Under the pieces are notes generated by a model that had not been told where the DNA came from, made no database searches, and worked only from the letters and a program-made list of their open reading frames with translations. Both the position numbers and the translations under genes were made by a program. This document shows positions 36,576 through 49,141 of a stretch of DNA of 64,000 bases, one piece after another. Where the stretch lies: the NCBI GenBank assembly GCA_003439945.1, contig QVRM01002187.1, forward strand, positions 1-64,000, written 5' to 3'. This stretch comes from Dermanyssus gallinae (lineage: Eukaryota; Arthropoda; Arachnida; Mesostigmata; Dermanyssidae). Position 1 is the first letter of the stretch; every line of letters starts with the position of its first letter.

Positions 36576-36982
36576 ATACGAATACTGGTAAAGATTAGCT
36601 TGGCTTCACTGATAAGTGAGGCGATATGGTACTCAAGCTTGCAAGGAAAGCAATTTCCACTCTTTTTCCGTACAAGCTACCCCGCGACCAGTGGTTCCAG
36701 CCGTGGCCACTAAAGCCTCCGTAGGTTCCCCCCTCATCCGTCACCGGGACGGAGGCCAAGGAGGTTGCAGCGCGCCTACAACCTCAGCGGGCCCCCAGAT
36801 CGGACCGTATCGCTAACGGCAGTAAAATGCTTTTAGGAGAGCATTCTGTCGTCTCAGACATATGGTTGAGAGGATCCTGACTTCGGCAAGGTAACCTGGC
36901 CCCTAACACACTGTGAAAGGAGTAAGCCCGTTCATGTCACCATATCATGCAGGCGTGCGTATATTTATACCCATTCATGCCG

Positions 36983-36989
<7 letters not shown>

Positions 36990-37014
<25 letters not shown>

Positions 37015-37025
37015 TGAGAGAGAGT
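36990..37025. repeat. (GA)n microsatellite
   Basis: A GAGAGA run with one T interruption. Confidence 0.9.
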
Positions 37026-37174
37026 GCATACATACTTGAATGGTGGACGCCTTCTCTTCCTAGTGGGACCCCAAACGAGTGACTATCAAAAGCAGCACTG
37101 ACTACCCACTGCGGCAGACAAGTGCAAACTGCGACCAAACTGCAAATCGTACAAATTGCTGCTCAATCAGAAAA

Positions 37175-37910
37175 ACACCACCAACACAACAACAGCAGCA
37201 GCAACAACAGCAACAACAACAACAACAACAACAACGTTGACGACGACGACAACAACAACAGCAACAACCAGTGAAAGAATTCTACCCTGATTACAAATAT
37301 GGCCGCCTACCCATCATCGTTCAGGCATGACCACTGCATGATGCCCTGACGGTCATTTTCGCTACGTGGCGCGGCACAATGCACGCGCACTTAGCTCGCG
37401 TAATACCACTGACTTCTGAGAGTGGCGCACTCACACACACACTCACACACACAGGCAAGCAGCACAATGTGCCAGGGAGAGACACATGACGGGCTAAAGT
37501 TAAATGCGGAACAAAATTCTCAACAAACGAATCAAACGTGATGCAAGCTGAACGAGTTGGAACCGAGTGGAGGAGACAACAACGACAACAACAACAGCAA
37601 TAACAACAACAACAACTCCACCAACTACAACAACAATTCCACCAACAACACCAACAACAACACCACCACCAACTACAACAACACCACCAACTACAACAGC
37701 AACAACAACAACAGCAACAACAACAACAACAACAGCAACAAGAACAACAACAACAACAACAACAGCACCAACAACTCCACCAACTACAACAACAACTCCA
37801 CCAACAACAAAAACAACAACAACAACAACAACACCAACAACAACAACAGCACCATCAACAACAACATCAATAACAACAACAACATTAACAACAACAACAC
37901 CAACAACAAT
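37175..37910. repeat. long CAA/CAG trinucleotide block
   Basis: Two CAA-rich segments (37175-37270, 37575-37910). The plus frame from 37557 reads an Asn-rich protein of 158 codons ending in Asp/Ser- and Gly-rich sequence. A second plus frame is Thr-rich and the minus strand is Leu-rich. All three being open is what a trinucleotide repeat produces, so I do not call a gene. Confidence 0.8.
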
Positions 37911-38424
37911 GCAAAAGGCAGACAGATCAGCAGCAGCAGCGATAATGAAGATTGGTATGATGTAATGGTTGCAATAGTTCGTCTACAGCCTAGCGACGGG
38001 GGCGGCGGTGGTAGCGGCAGCAACCGCAGCTGATGGAAACAGGTGTAGCGCCGCTCATGAATGGCGACTGGCGTGGAACAAAAGGGCAGTGGAAGTCGGA
38101 AGGCGAAAAAGACGGAGCACAAGGAGAGAAAATGCGCCGTGCTTTATGTATGTAGCTCACCATCGTGTGGCGACTCTGTGCGGAAGCTGAATGGAACGTA
38201 CGGAACTATCATTAGCGTATCCGATGATGACACCAGCCACATACTGGCGGTGATGATGATGATGATGATGAGGATAGTTGTTGTTAGTAGTCGTAGAGTT
38301 CTCTAACAACATTAAGATGTCATTGTTGTTGTTGCTGTAGTTGTTGTTGTCGACGTCGTGATCGTCTCTATGAGCCTTTGTATTATAACTTAAGAAACAT
38401 GTACAGAATATATATATATATATA

Positions 38425-38496
38425 GGGCTACAAAAAGCTTTTTCGGTTTTGTCCGTAGAGAATCATTAAAAAACCGAAAAACTTTTTTGTAGACCC
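38425..38496. repeat. hairpin of about 26 bp bounded by (TA)n on both sides
   Basis: Arms start GGGCTACAAAAAGC and end TTTTTTGTAGACCC, pairing almost fully around a loop of about 17 bases. TA runs lie directly outside each arm (38409-38424, 38500-38523). It looks like a miniature foldback element inserted in, or carrying, TA sequence. Confidence 0.8.
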
Positions 38497-38649
38497 AAAA
38501 TATATATATATATATATATATATAAATGCTTTATCAACAACCTAACAAGATAGCTACAGCAACGGATTACACCTTTGTCGTGCTAATATTCCGCCATCCG
38601 CAAAACGCTTTCATTTTGCTCAAAATCCACGTGAAATTGCTCTGTAAAT

Positions 38650-39820
38650 AAGAGATTTTCCTTCAAAACCCTAAAAATTCCGTTTCCGCTAGTATTTGAC
38701 ACTTACAGGAACCTTCTTTCAAGAGAAATAACCTGGCAATCTAGCAGTACTAGGTCCCCAATCGGCCCAAGTTTTGTCTCTATGAACTGCATCCTATAGG
38801 TTGCTATTGGTTATTCCACCTTGAGTCAGAATAATGCCACTGCCGCATCCAACGTTAAGTAGCAACCTTCGTCACTTTTCTCAAACGCCGTCATCGTAAT
38901 TATGATTCTCAAATGGGTAACCTTTTTCAACAACTCAAACCTTTTTCCCTATAATTCTAGTATATTCGCATGACCTAATCGCGCACCTCTTTGGAATTCA
39001 ACCGCCAACGGCTTCTGACAATTAATGATTAACCCCCAGTTCAGTATTCATAAATCTACACACCATTGCCTGTTTAACCCTATATATAGTTTTCACAAAA
39101 ATAACGCTATCATCTGTGTACAATAAGACTTTTCCATTATATTAGCCAGTCCTCCAGTACCCATTAAGGCAGGTCTCCAGACAGAACCAAAAATAGTAGG
39201 GAACTCAATTCGTCACTTTAGGCCACCCTAATTCTTTTTTTCACAGTTATTTCCCTTCTCTCTCAGTCCCGGTCACTGGAAAAACATTTTCCTCTTCACA
39301 GTCCTGCTTCCAGAAGCTAGTTTAAACGGCGCCTTACCAAAAAATCCAAAAAACCTCGTATAATATATTCGGTTTCGGGGCTTGCGCAGCGTGTGTCATA
39401 TGTCTTCTAGCAGCAGCCAGATTGCCGTTAATTGTCGACTTTCCCTTTGCCAATGCAGTTGTTCCTTAGAATTTTCTCCTCTGCCCTCTAAAAATACACC
39501 CAACCTTGTTGCTATTCCCGGACATAACTTAGAAACATAGTGCTTGGTATTGTTATGCCCCTCCACGCCTTTGTCTCGGTTTAATTTCCTCTATTCTTTC
39601 TATTAAAGATCACACCAGTGACGTTTCTCTCCAAGCAATTGAAATAGTCTCTGACCGTAAACACTCGTTTATTTTGACCAGCCAGTATGGAGCAAGTATT
39701 AATTCGTCCCCTAGGTGTTCGATCTTCATGAAGTATCTTCCATGGGCTATCCCATTTGGCGCTACTTTGATCGTCCAGACTATCTCTTTGACTGACATAT
39801 TTTGTGTCGCTCATTCTCTA
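38650..39820 (-). mobile_element. decayed LINE: YTDD motif and C-terminal region
   Basis: On the minus strand LYTDDSVIFVKTIYRVKQAM (39120-39060) carries the RT catalytic box as YTDD. Downstream (about 38930-38800) FEKSDEGCYLTLDAAVALF and PIATYRMQFI fit the post-RT region seen in arthropod LINEs. Frameshifts and stops are frequent. Confidence 0.6.
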
Positions 39821-39899
39821 GCCTCACTTTGTTTTTGGTCCTAATGACCCTTACACCTGTTTTTCTCTTCGGAATAGTAAAACTCCCTAGTAGAATCTC

Positions 39900-40042
39900 C
39901 TCAAAGTGCTGTAGCAGTTCTCGTGTTTCCACAGGGGATAGTGCTTACTTATAAGGCAGACAACTACTCGTGCGAGTGTCTCTCTCTCCTTAAATAGTCT
40001 TTGTTCATTTTTCTAATATGTCTTTAATTTTTTTAATAATAG

Positions 40043-40099
<57 letters not shown>

Positions 40100-41034
40100 G
40101 TAATTTAAAAAACAGCAGTATATTTGCGTTGGCCCAAGAATGGCGTCAGCCGACGTCATCATAATGTTCGAAATTGGATTGACCACCTGTGTCATTCAGC
40201 GTGATGCCGATCGGACACTTCCAAAGTCTGAGTAACTGAGTGGCTCTGTAAAACTACGATACTTCTACTACTCTGCTTGCTAATCAAAATCGCGGGAAAA
40301 TAAAATCCCACTTACAAAATTGGTAATTAGTTAATTAACTCCCGTTGCTCAGGCCGAACGCTAAACCACATCATGCCAGCGCTAAATTTCTTTTTGAGCA
40401 GACTTTTGACACGCCATGTATAGCTACACGTTTCTGAGCAATTTTCTGGCATTCCTAGACATGTGCCTTTAATATGTTTCTACACACCTTCTGCGATAAC
40501 TGCAATTGGTACCTGCGTGACATCTGAATTGAAATAAAGGATTCGTTCGATTCGCAGGCTTGCGCTAGGTTAGTATCGAAAGAGACAAACATGTTTCAAC
40601 CTAATTTGTAGCCGCCTCTTGTAGTATCCGCTGTGCCCGTTGGCAACCCAACAAATTGCTACACACTTAATAATTACTACTAATTAAGCAAATAAATAGT
40701 TATACGGTGGAGTCAAGTAATAATGAACGGAAATACAAAGCTATTCTGATACTAAAAGCCAAATCTATCGGGAAAATAACACGTATACACACTAAGACGA
40801 TTATAATTTTATTACAAGATTAAGAGGGCAAGTATGCCATCGGCAATATGACATCATAATGACGTCTGACTGGTGAAACAATTAAATAAAAAACACGATG
40901 TTTAACTTAAGTGATTTTTAGTGCAGGATTGCGAATGCTGATAAGTTCTCAAACACAGTATATAATAAAACACTTAATAAACACCTATGCGCTTATTAGA
41001 GCGAATTGTGCTTTAATAGCTTGATCACTTTTGG

Positions 41035-41069
<35 letters not shown>

Positions 41070-41259
41070 GACACGGGCGATAACATTTTCTGAAAAATTC
41101 CCTGAATGGTTACAATTGTTTGAAATGTTTAATTATAGAAATTTTATGCCTAATGAGGATTGAATTTAAATAAATTTGCCGTCCGGGGATGACGGTCCCA
41201 CAAAAGAAGACACAAACTATGCAAAGTCGGCTGATCACTATTCAGATAGCTGCTATGCG

Positions 41260-41344
<85 letters not shown>

Positions 41345-41770
41345 CTGACATTCCATGTAATGATGATTCAGACCTAAATGGCGTATCTAACGCCACGAAA
41401 TCTACTATAACACGTTTATAAAATGTATTTGAACTTTTAAAATTGCTTGAATGCTTGATGCTATTTCTATTATTGCTTATATTGATTGCTGCTGCGGATC
41501 CCTGATTTCTGTTATTACCCTGTAATGTATACTCCGTTGTATTTGTCAACCGTTGCGTCGTAATTAAGTGCAACGCTACGTGCCAAATCGCACTAACGAT
41601 GGCTTTCGTAAAGATCATCTCGGCCATCATCAATTAAAGGAAGTGTCGGATATACTTACACTTGTAAATCCAAACACTGAGCTACTTATAAATACATAAA
41701 CATAAGAATAACATTTTTAGTTTGAGCACAACACAATATAGTTATGCATTTTACACACAATATAGTTAAA
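39900..41770. other. AT-rich DNA with (TA)n tracts; no gene seen
   Basis: TA runs at 40044-40097, 41039-41066 and 41265-41343 (about 80 bp). Otherwise nothing recognisable. Confidence 0.35.
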
Positions 41771-41772
41771 CA

Positions 41773-41835
41773 TAGCGGAGTGGTTCTCTCAGGCTTGGAT
41801 AGAAGCAAGCCAGGAGTTCAAACGACTAACCAATC
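41773..41835 (+). mobile_element. tRNA-like sequence (SINE head or tRNA pseudogene)
   Basis: TAGCGGAGTGG is a perfect A-box match. GGCTTG and CAAGCC form an anticodon-like stem around 8 bases. AGTTCAAACG is a near B box. The acceptor ends do not pair, so a working tRNA gene is unlikely. Confidence 0.4.
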
Positions 41836-43219
41836 ATTGCGTTTCCTCCGTAAATGTCACGTGAACGATTAGATGTACACATCTTCAGTCTCAAGCAGCT
41901 TGAACACTGTGAAATCAACACGACACGATACGCGAACGAAAAAGCCCTAAGCACGAAGCAACGAAATACACTGCCATCACGAAGGACAATTTTCCTCGTA
42001 AAATGTTTACCGGTATCGGTATCAGCACAGTTGTGGGCAGCACACCAACGACACCAGTCAAACTATCCGCAGTTTCTCAAATCAATTCTCTCCGTCTGCA
42101 AGATTTTCACTTTCCTACACAGATGAATGTGGACAGAAAAGCAGCGCGACTCGTTTGCAAAGAAGCGGCTCCTCGGCAAAGGAAAGCGCCACTGTCACGC
42201 CACTGTGCCAAGTGAACGACGAACAGAAAGAAACAAAAACACTTAACTTGGTGTTGACGGCAAAAGCGCCAGAAAAAAGAACGCGTTTGCGAAAAGTTGT
42301 GTCCGACTAAAACAACGTAGCGATTTTTGCTTACATACCTGTAAGAATATGGCTCAACGGCCAATAAGGGGAAAAGCTTGGTACGATGAAATCACTGTGC
42401 TCGCCGTGTGTTGCACACCGTTGCACTTCGTAATCCCGCCAGAGAATCCCACTTAGCGAACGAGAATCGACAGTAATACATCCACTAATACTGGTCGTGC
42501 ATGCCTGCCCTCCTTGGTTTAGCTTGCATATATATATATATATAGCAAAAGAGAGAGATACTTACACTCCCGCCGCCCGCGAAGGTTACGCGCGGACATA
42601 ATGGGGGAGTGCCCGCCAGCCCGAATAGACAGGCCAGCGGATCCCCCACCCTCCCCCCCCCCATCGAGGTTTGGAATGGAGGTACCACACTACTCCGCCC
42701 TACCGATTAGACGCGATCACCTCGCGATTCCGCGTTACACCCCAGAATATACACCACCCCCCCCCGAAGGGAGGCTCGACCACTCCAGAGCAGGGGTTCC
42801 CCACCGCTGCGAAGGGCAGCAGCGGGGCCAGATGGCCACCTCCCGACAGGCGGTCTGCGTTCATGTGGCTAACTTGCTCTCATTGTGCCTATTAAGCCAA
42901 GGCAGCAGGCGTCCCAGACGGTACTCCCAGGTTGCTAAAGCCTGGGGCATTAACCGTCCGGCCCGGGTTCCATGTGCAGCACACTTCCCCCGTATACTAA
43001 TAGTAGCCTTAACAGCCCTCGAATGGGCCACGACAAAATGACAATATGAATTCGTTGCCACTCAATCGATATCGTATGCCTTGCCTCCCATGCCAACGAA
43101 AGTGACCTCGGGAAAGTTACTATTGGGAGTTTACACCGTCTGACCGACTTTCAAGTGGGCGCGTGAAGGTCCCCGCAGCACGCGGAACTCGCACGCCAGC
43201 GGACCGACGCCGGAAAGAG

Positions 43220-43380
43220 AGTCATAGTGACTCACGGAGTCGCCGTGGCCACCATGGCTGGCTAAACAATCGCAAGTTCGAGCCCCGGCCTTCCTGGTTG
43301 AATTTGTTGGACGTCGTTGTCATTGCCCTGCTGCTGCAACAATACCTCTGCTGGAGAAAGCCTATATAAATCGAGTAACG
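43220..43380 (+). mobile_element. possible tRNA-derived SINE
   Basis: AAGTTCGAGCCCC is a good B box, preceded by a tRNA-like GCCGTGGCC...GGCTGGCTAA stretch. The A box is broken and no second copy or target duplication was found. Confidence 0.3.
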
Positions 43381-43830
43381 GAAACGCGATGACAATAGAT
43401 GCATTTAGACGATATCGTGACACAGGTAACTTAGCCTGCGACGACGAGCGTCTAAAATGTAATTGTCAGATCGTAAAAAATACCCCAAACGCCCACACAA
43501 ATGGAGCTGTGAAATAAATGTGTATTATGATCACTTCACGATTGTAAATCCTAAGCACGGATATATGACATAGAGACGTGTGTCAATTGAATGTAAGGTA
43601 AAAAAATAAAAATAAAAGTAAAATATGCAATTATATGAGCCAAGAAGATGGCTAGCTATCAGCAGGGACCTCGACCTACGATTATGGAAACACCCACACA
43701 AGAAAGAGCTTGACAAGAAGAACTGTTCACCGATGCTAAACGCAAACTCAACTAAAAGAACACAAAACTATGCTAAATTATAAATAAAACTAAATTCCTT
43801 GATTAGAGAACCCGTGATTACACGTTCACG

Positions 43831-43882
43831 CGGAGACATTTTTTACTCTAAAGTGCTAGCATAAAAAAGTTATATGAATAAA
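43831..43882. repeat. third partial copy of the exon-3-flanking repeat
   Basis: CGGAGACATTTT, AAAGTGCTAGCATA and ATATGAATAAA occur in the order and spacing found at 21709-21761. Confidence 0.5.
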
Positions 43883-44129
43883 TATCATAATCATAATTTT
43901 AATAATAAAACTAAATAGAGCACGTATCCTCCGTAGACGGAGTTCACTCTTACGTCTATTCAAGCGACCGTAGCTGTAATGTTGCCTAGATGGAAAAACA
44001 TTCTTGACGTATCGCATCTGGTTGGTAATCATGGAGATAAGATGACCACCCAATTGGTTATATATATATATATATATATATATACAAAGTATACATATAT
44101 AATAAATAAACAAATATATATATAAAAAT

Positions 44130-44165
44130 ACAATGCAGAATGTGTGAATTATGAAATATTAATCT

Positions 44166-44224
<59 letters not shown>

Positions 44225-44248
44225 CATAATTCTCAAATTCTGCATTGT
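44130..44248. repeat. foldback with (TA)n loop
   Basis: Arms starting ACAATGCAGAATGTGTGAAT and ending ATTCTCAAATTCTGCATTGT pair over about 29 bp with few mismatches. The loop is almost wholly a TA run (44168-44220). Confidence 0.8.
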
Positions 44249-44647
44249 CTTTGTCTACTTCTCGAGCGTCTTGAAGCACGGCCTATATTGTATCTCGTAC
44301 CTTTCTATAGACTTGAAGCGCCCTAGCAGCTCTACAACTGCATTCGCTACGGCGGCTGCACCAGCAGTCAAGGACACACCACACAAATCAATGTACATGT
44401 CTAGCTGCTTGGGCTACATGGGCGCAACCTAGATATTGCGCCTTGACAAAGAACGCATGGCCTTCACTATCAGCCGCGATTGTAAGCGTAGAGAATCACC
44501 TAGTGAATCATAACAGTGTCTCTAAATATTACTCGTGTTTAGCATCCGCTTGCAAAGGCTCTGTCTATATCTCTCTCTGTCTTTGGTCGGCATACATATG
44601 TATAGTGGCACGTGTCTCATCATATATATATATATATATATATATAT

Positions 44648-44692
44648 TTGTGTGTGTTTCCTAAGGTATGTATAAATTGCGTTATATGGCCA

Positions 44693-44735
<43 letters not shown>

Positions 44736-44769
44736 CTCCTCAGATTAGTATACATGCGTAATACGGCTA

Positions 44770-44775
<6 letters not shown>
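44648..44775. repeat. degenerate tandem pair with (TA)n
   Basis: Two units each begin with a TG run and TCCT, continue TATAAATTGCGTTATATGGC or TACATGCGTAATACGGCT, and enter a TA run. They have diverged by about a quarter. Confidence 0.65.
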
Positions 44776-44813
<38 letters not shown>

Positions 44814-44934
44814 GAGCTAGATGCATTCCTAGGAACGCATCTTAGGCTGTCTTAACGAAACGCCTGCTAAATGTCACATTAGCGCTTTGCGTTTCTTAAG
44901 CCATCTCGTTCACGTGCACGTGGGCGGCTCCTCT

Positions 44935-44990
44935 CTCTGATCTCTCTCTCTCTCTCTCTCTCTCTCGCTATCTCTCTCTCTCCAGCTCCT
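44935..44990. repeat. (TC)n microsatellite
   Basis: A CTCTCT run with short breaks. Arg/Glu repeats read across it on the minus strand are artefacts. Confidence 0.9.
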
Positions 44991-45201
44991 TATTTGCTCT
45001 CGATGCTTTGGCTCACTTTTCCACGATGCGCGGTTAGAGGACACCAGCAGATTTGTAGTCACGCCACCGACAGCTGACTTCATGCTTCGTCGGCGAATCG
45101 TATCACTTGAGTATCCAATGGAACCCGCACTGCTGCAAAAACGCCGACCGGTGGAGCTTGACAATCGAAACAAAATAACGACACCAAGACAATAGTCGAT
45201 G

Positions 45202-45348
45202 ATGGCAGTGTTGATTAAATCGTCTTCGTCTTCTCTTGTGCCCTTTACGTTCCTACACGGTCCCTCGGCGTTTGACTACTACTACTACTACTACTATTAC
45301 GGTGACTACGGCTTCGAGGCCGATCGACCGTTTGCCCAGGCCTCGTAA
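45202..45348 (+). other. small open frame with eight-tyrosine run
   Basis: From an ATG, 48 codons read MAVLIKSSSSS, then FLHGPSAFD, eight Tyr and GDYGFEADRPFAQAS before TAA. CTC|GTAAGG at the end could also be a splice donor, which would make this a first coding exon. The Tyr run rests on a TAC microsatellite. I recognise no family. Confidence 0.2.
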
Positions 45349-45359
45349 GGACCGTCGAC

Positions 45360-47800
45360 GTCAACAATGTCAGTAATAACAACAGAAGACAACAATATAA
45401 TTAATAATAATAATAATAACCATGACAACGACGATGATGACGACGACTCACTCAACACTGGACGTCACGGGACATTAAGGCATGCCCTTTGTTTGTTGGA
45501 ACCCCGCAACTCAAATGACTCCAGATGACGTAGCTTCTTCTGACGGCTGAACAGCTGAGAGCAGTTGGTTAATCACTATTATTAAGTTAACGAGCTATTG
45601 CGAACATGGGTTGCCCATACTGCTTGCTCCAAGTAAAAGAAATGCTAGCAGTAGACGAAGTAGCAGTAGTTGAAATTGTTGTTGTTGTTGTTCTTGTTAC
45701 TAGCTAGAATCATAAGAACAAGAGATTCATAATAACTATGGTGGTGGTCGCGGACGGCATGTTTACATCAACAACAGCATTAACAACAACAAAAACAACC
45801 ACAACAACAACAACACAAGTTACTGACATCGGCAGCACCATCACCATCAACAAGCACAACAATAGCAGCAACCACAACGACGACAACAACAATTACAACA
45901 ACAGAAACCATAAAAACAACGTCAACAATACGAGATAGTACTGTCGTATTAACCAAGCAGTATTGACGACGTACTTGACCAACCGATTGATCTCAAGTGC
46001 GTGCCGGCGCGGTCCTTCGCCGCTATCCGCCATACGTCACCGCCTCGACAGCACGTGCGCCACTCACTGTGTCCCAGCAACACGTGAGACGCCCACAACG
46101 CTCTCTAGGATGCAAATCGTTGGAGAGGATGTTGACTGTTGGTTTTCAAAGCCGAATCATCAACGTCTAACACGGTGGATGGTGCTGCATCGTTATGCAT
46201 CGTTCTCGTCGGCGTAAACGCTAGCAAGAACGACTGCCACCGATGCATCAATTTCAGCACCTCGAGGAGCTTCACGACCTCCAACTCCGTGCCCGGCCGG
46301 AAGATCAAGACGACCCCTTCAACTCCAGCTCTCGGCCAGAAGGACGGCACTCTGAAGGATCATCCATCCGTCATAATTCCGTATCATTCTATCAATCTAT
46401 TATCATCCACTGCCTGGCATCATCTCTACAACGTCCACGGTCACGTCAAAAAGCCCTGCCTTACGGATCTCCACCTCTGCGTCCATGACCCCTCCTACCT
46501 TAAGGACGTCCGCCTCCACGCCAAGGAGCACCTCCTCTACCTTACGAACCTGCACCTGTACCAGGACCTTCACCAATTCCAGTACTGTAGTGATTTGCCC
46601 CACCTCCGGTACTTCCACCAACTGCACACGTTCACGTTTACTGTGACTAGCAGCACAGCACCATCACCACTGCCACCACCAACAACAATACCACCAACAT
46701 CAACAACAACAACAACACGAACTACCCATCACACCTGACGGTGATGACAAAGCTACTTCCCCGAAGCTCATCTCGGTTTTGCACTGGAGTAGAGCGGTGT
46801 CGTTGTCGATGCTACTCAGTCGACACCGCGACGAAGTAGGTGGCTCTGAGGAGACCGGGGGGTGGGTGATGAAGGTGAAAACCTTCACCTTCACATCTGT
46901 TGCACGATCGGCGGACGCCGACCAATTGGGTGTCGGACACGACATGGCCACCACCACCACCACCAACCACATCATCTATTATTCTATCATCTATGTAGTA
47001 GAGTATGCAGAACTACCATTTCTCACTACGCACTCACCTTGTGAGTAAGGACGACAATGCGGCAACGCGGCGACGGCCTAACAACAACAACGACGACGAC
47101 GACGATGACGACGAATAACAATAATAATAACAACAACAAAATACAACAACAACGACAAGATCAATGACGACAACAATAATACTACTAATAATAATAATCA
47201 CGCGACAACCCAGATGACGGTAAGCGCCTTTTCGAACAGTGGGGGCGCTGCGATCGCCCGGGGCCCTCGCTTTCGCACCTATTGCCCTTGCCGCTGTTGC
47301 GGCTGCTGCTGCTGCTGTTGATGCCGCCGCTGCTGCTGCTGCGGCAACCACCGTAGTTGGGGCCACGGCTATTGTTACTCAGACTTCTTCTGGTCTAGTA
47401 GTACTGCTGCTACGGGTACTTGGTACACTGGCACTTTGTAGTACTCGATCTCAAGAGAAGATGTCAACAGTCATGTTGACGGCTACCCCCCACCCCCCTG
47501 CCCCCACCCACCCTTCAACGACAAGGGGTAGCAAAAGAGAGCGACTGATGACACTGAGGACTCTTGGTATGTAGTATGATTTCAAGAACATCAATCACTA
47601 CAGTACTGCCGGCCACCGACAAGGGACAAAAGAGAACTCACTATGGACTCTTGAAGTGAAGTTGAAGTCTCATGAAGACAACGGTACTGCCGGATACGCC
47701 CCCCTCCCATCCTCCTCCCACTGAGACACTGAGGGGCGATAAAAGAGGCGATGATTGCGAGTATTAGAATGATTGTTGTTATTGTTGTTTTGTTTGGCCG
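45360..47800. repeat. trinucleotide-rich region, no firm gene
   Basis: CAA, GAC, GTT and GCT runs dominate at 45360-45900 and 47050-47360. A 199-codon plus frame at 46139-46738 overlaps two minus frames and shows no domain. Its CAC/CTC-rich periodicity suggests a degenerate minisatellite. Confidence 0.5.
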
Positions 47801-47843
47801 GTCAATAGGCCGCTCGGTCGCTCAGCGTCAACCGTCAACTAAT

Positions 47844-47935
47844 TTTTTTTTTACAAACCCATTAATCCCGGATTCCTCTCCACTCCCCCCCAGGCTCGGT
47901 ATTACTTTGGCATTACATCGAAGTTATTATTACGA
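47844..47935 (-). mobile_element. retroposed LINE 3' fragment with perfect target duplication
   Basis: The insert opens with a T run (poly-A on the minus strand) and is flanked by AACCGTCAACTAAT at 47830-47843 and 47936-47949, identical over 14 bases. The body matches 10895-10966. Confidence 0.85.
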
Positions 47936-48162
47936 AACCGTCAACTAATCTGCCTCTTTCTTTCTCACCCAACCTATCTACCTACCGTACTTCCGCTACC
48001 TTTGTTGTACCATATGTGTTGACGATCATACTCGTCTTTGCAATCTAACGAGCACGTGTATCGTATGATTGTTCTGGTAATATAGAATATATTAAATATA
48101 TTAAATAGAACACTCAAACTTTTGTACTACTACCAATAGTAGTAGTAGTAGTTGCTATTACG

Positions 48163-48346
48163 TCGAACCCGGTGGCGTAGTGGATTAGGTCTCCGCCTCG
48201 CAACCGGAGGAGACACATAAATGCGCGGGTTCAAGCTCCACCGTTGCACATGTGTATTTATGGGGGTCGTCCGTCTATGAAGTAATGTGAAAAACAGTTC
48301 CGTGAACGTTAAATCTTGGCTGAGTCGGTCAGCCCGAAAACATTAC
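48163..48346 (+). mobile_element. tRNA-derived SINE, family B, with 17-bp target duplication
   Basis: The head reads CCCGGTGGCGTAGTGGATTA with a perfect A box (TGGCGTAGTGG), a stem CTCCG/CGGAG and the B-box-like GGGTTCAAGCTCC. A roughly 100-base tail ends GCCCGAAAACATTAC without an A run. TAGTAGTTGCTATTACG lies at both ends (48146-48162, 48347-48363) without mismatch, so this is a complete and fairly young insertion. Single copy in the window. Confidence 0.85.
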
Positions 48347-48967
48347 TAGTAGTTGCTATTACGACTATTACAACTATTGGTAGAAGTACAAATGTATTAT
48401 ACGTGTTCTAATCGTCTGTACTTGAGTATTACACGTTCGGTTTGTTTGTGTGCTGTTCTTTGTTGTTTATTTGGCGAGTTTATACGTGGAACAATGTGCC
48501 ACCACACATTCACCCGCCGGCACGGATAGTTTGAATGAGATTCGATGTTGTTATTGCAGCTGCTGCTGTTGTTGTTGTTGTTGTTGTTGTTGCTGATGGC
48601 GGCACAATACTAACCTAAAAACTTCGCAACTCTGCAAAGTCCGCCACAAACGAAGCCAGACGAACGACAGTCTGTTGATGCCGTTCCTCGCTATTGATTG
48701 ATATTGTTTTGAATTCTTGCTATTGATTAATGCAAGTGCTACTTCTAATACGACTACTACTTCAGGTGCCTACGCTGCTGTGACTCATCTCTCGCTCAAC
48801 ATGCTCCTCGGTGCTGTACACACTGTAGCTGAGCTGTGCGTTACTCTGGCCACGTGTCTTCGGAGATTTGGCTTTGATTCGACTTCGGGGCTGATTGTGT
48901 TGTCTTTATATGCCTTCTCCGTTCCCCTGCTGCCTTCTCGGTCATCTCGGTTAGGAACAAAGCATGG

Positions 48968-49027
48968 AAGCGGGAGGGTCAAAGCTATATATATATATAT
49001 ACACAAACAGGCAAGCGGGAGGGTCAA

Positions 49028-49064
<37 letters not shown>

Positions 49065-49087
49065 AGCAGGCAAGCGGGAGGGTCAAA

Positions 49088-49118
<31 letters not shown>

Positions 49119-49141
49119 GCAGGCAAGCGGGAGGGTCAAAG

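Noticed and set aside
41773..41835. A functional tRNA gene
   Set aside because: The A box is good, but the B box is imperfect, the anticodon loop has 8 bases and there is no pairing acceptor stem.
46139..46738. A 199-codon plus-strand frame
   Set aside because: No domain, signal peptide or splice context, and minus frames overlap it. Codon content follows a CAC/CTC periodicity.
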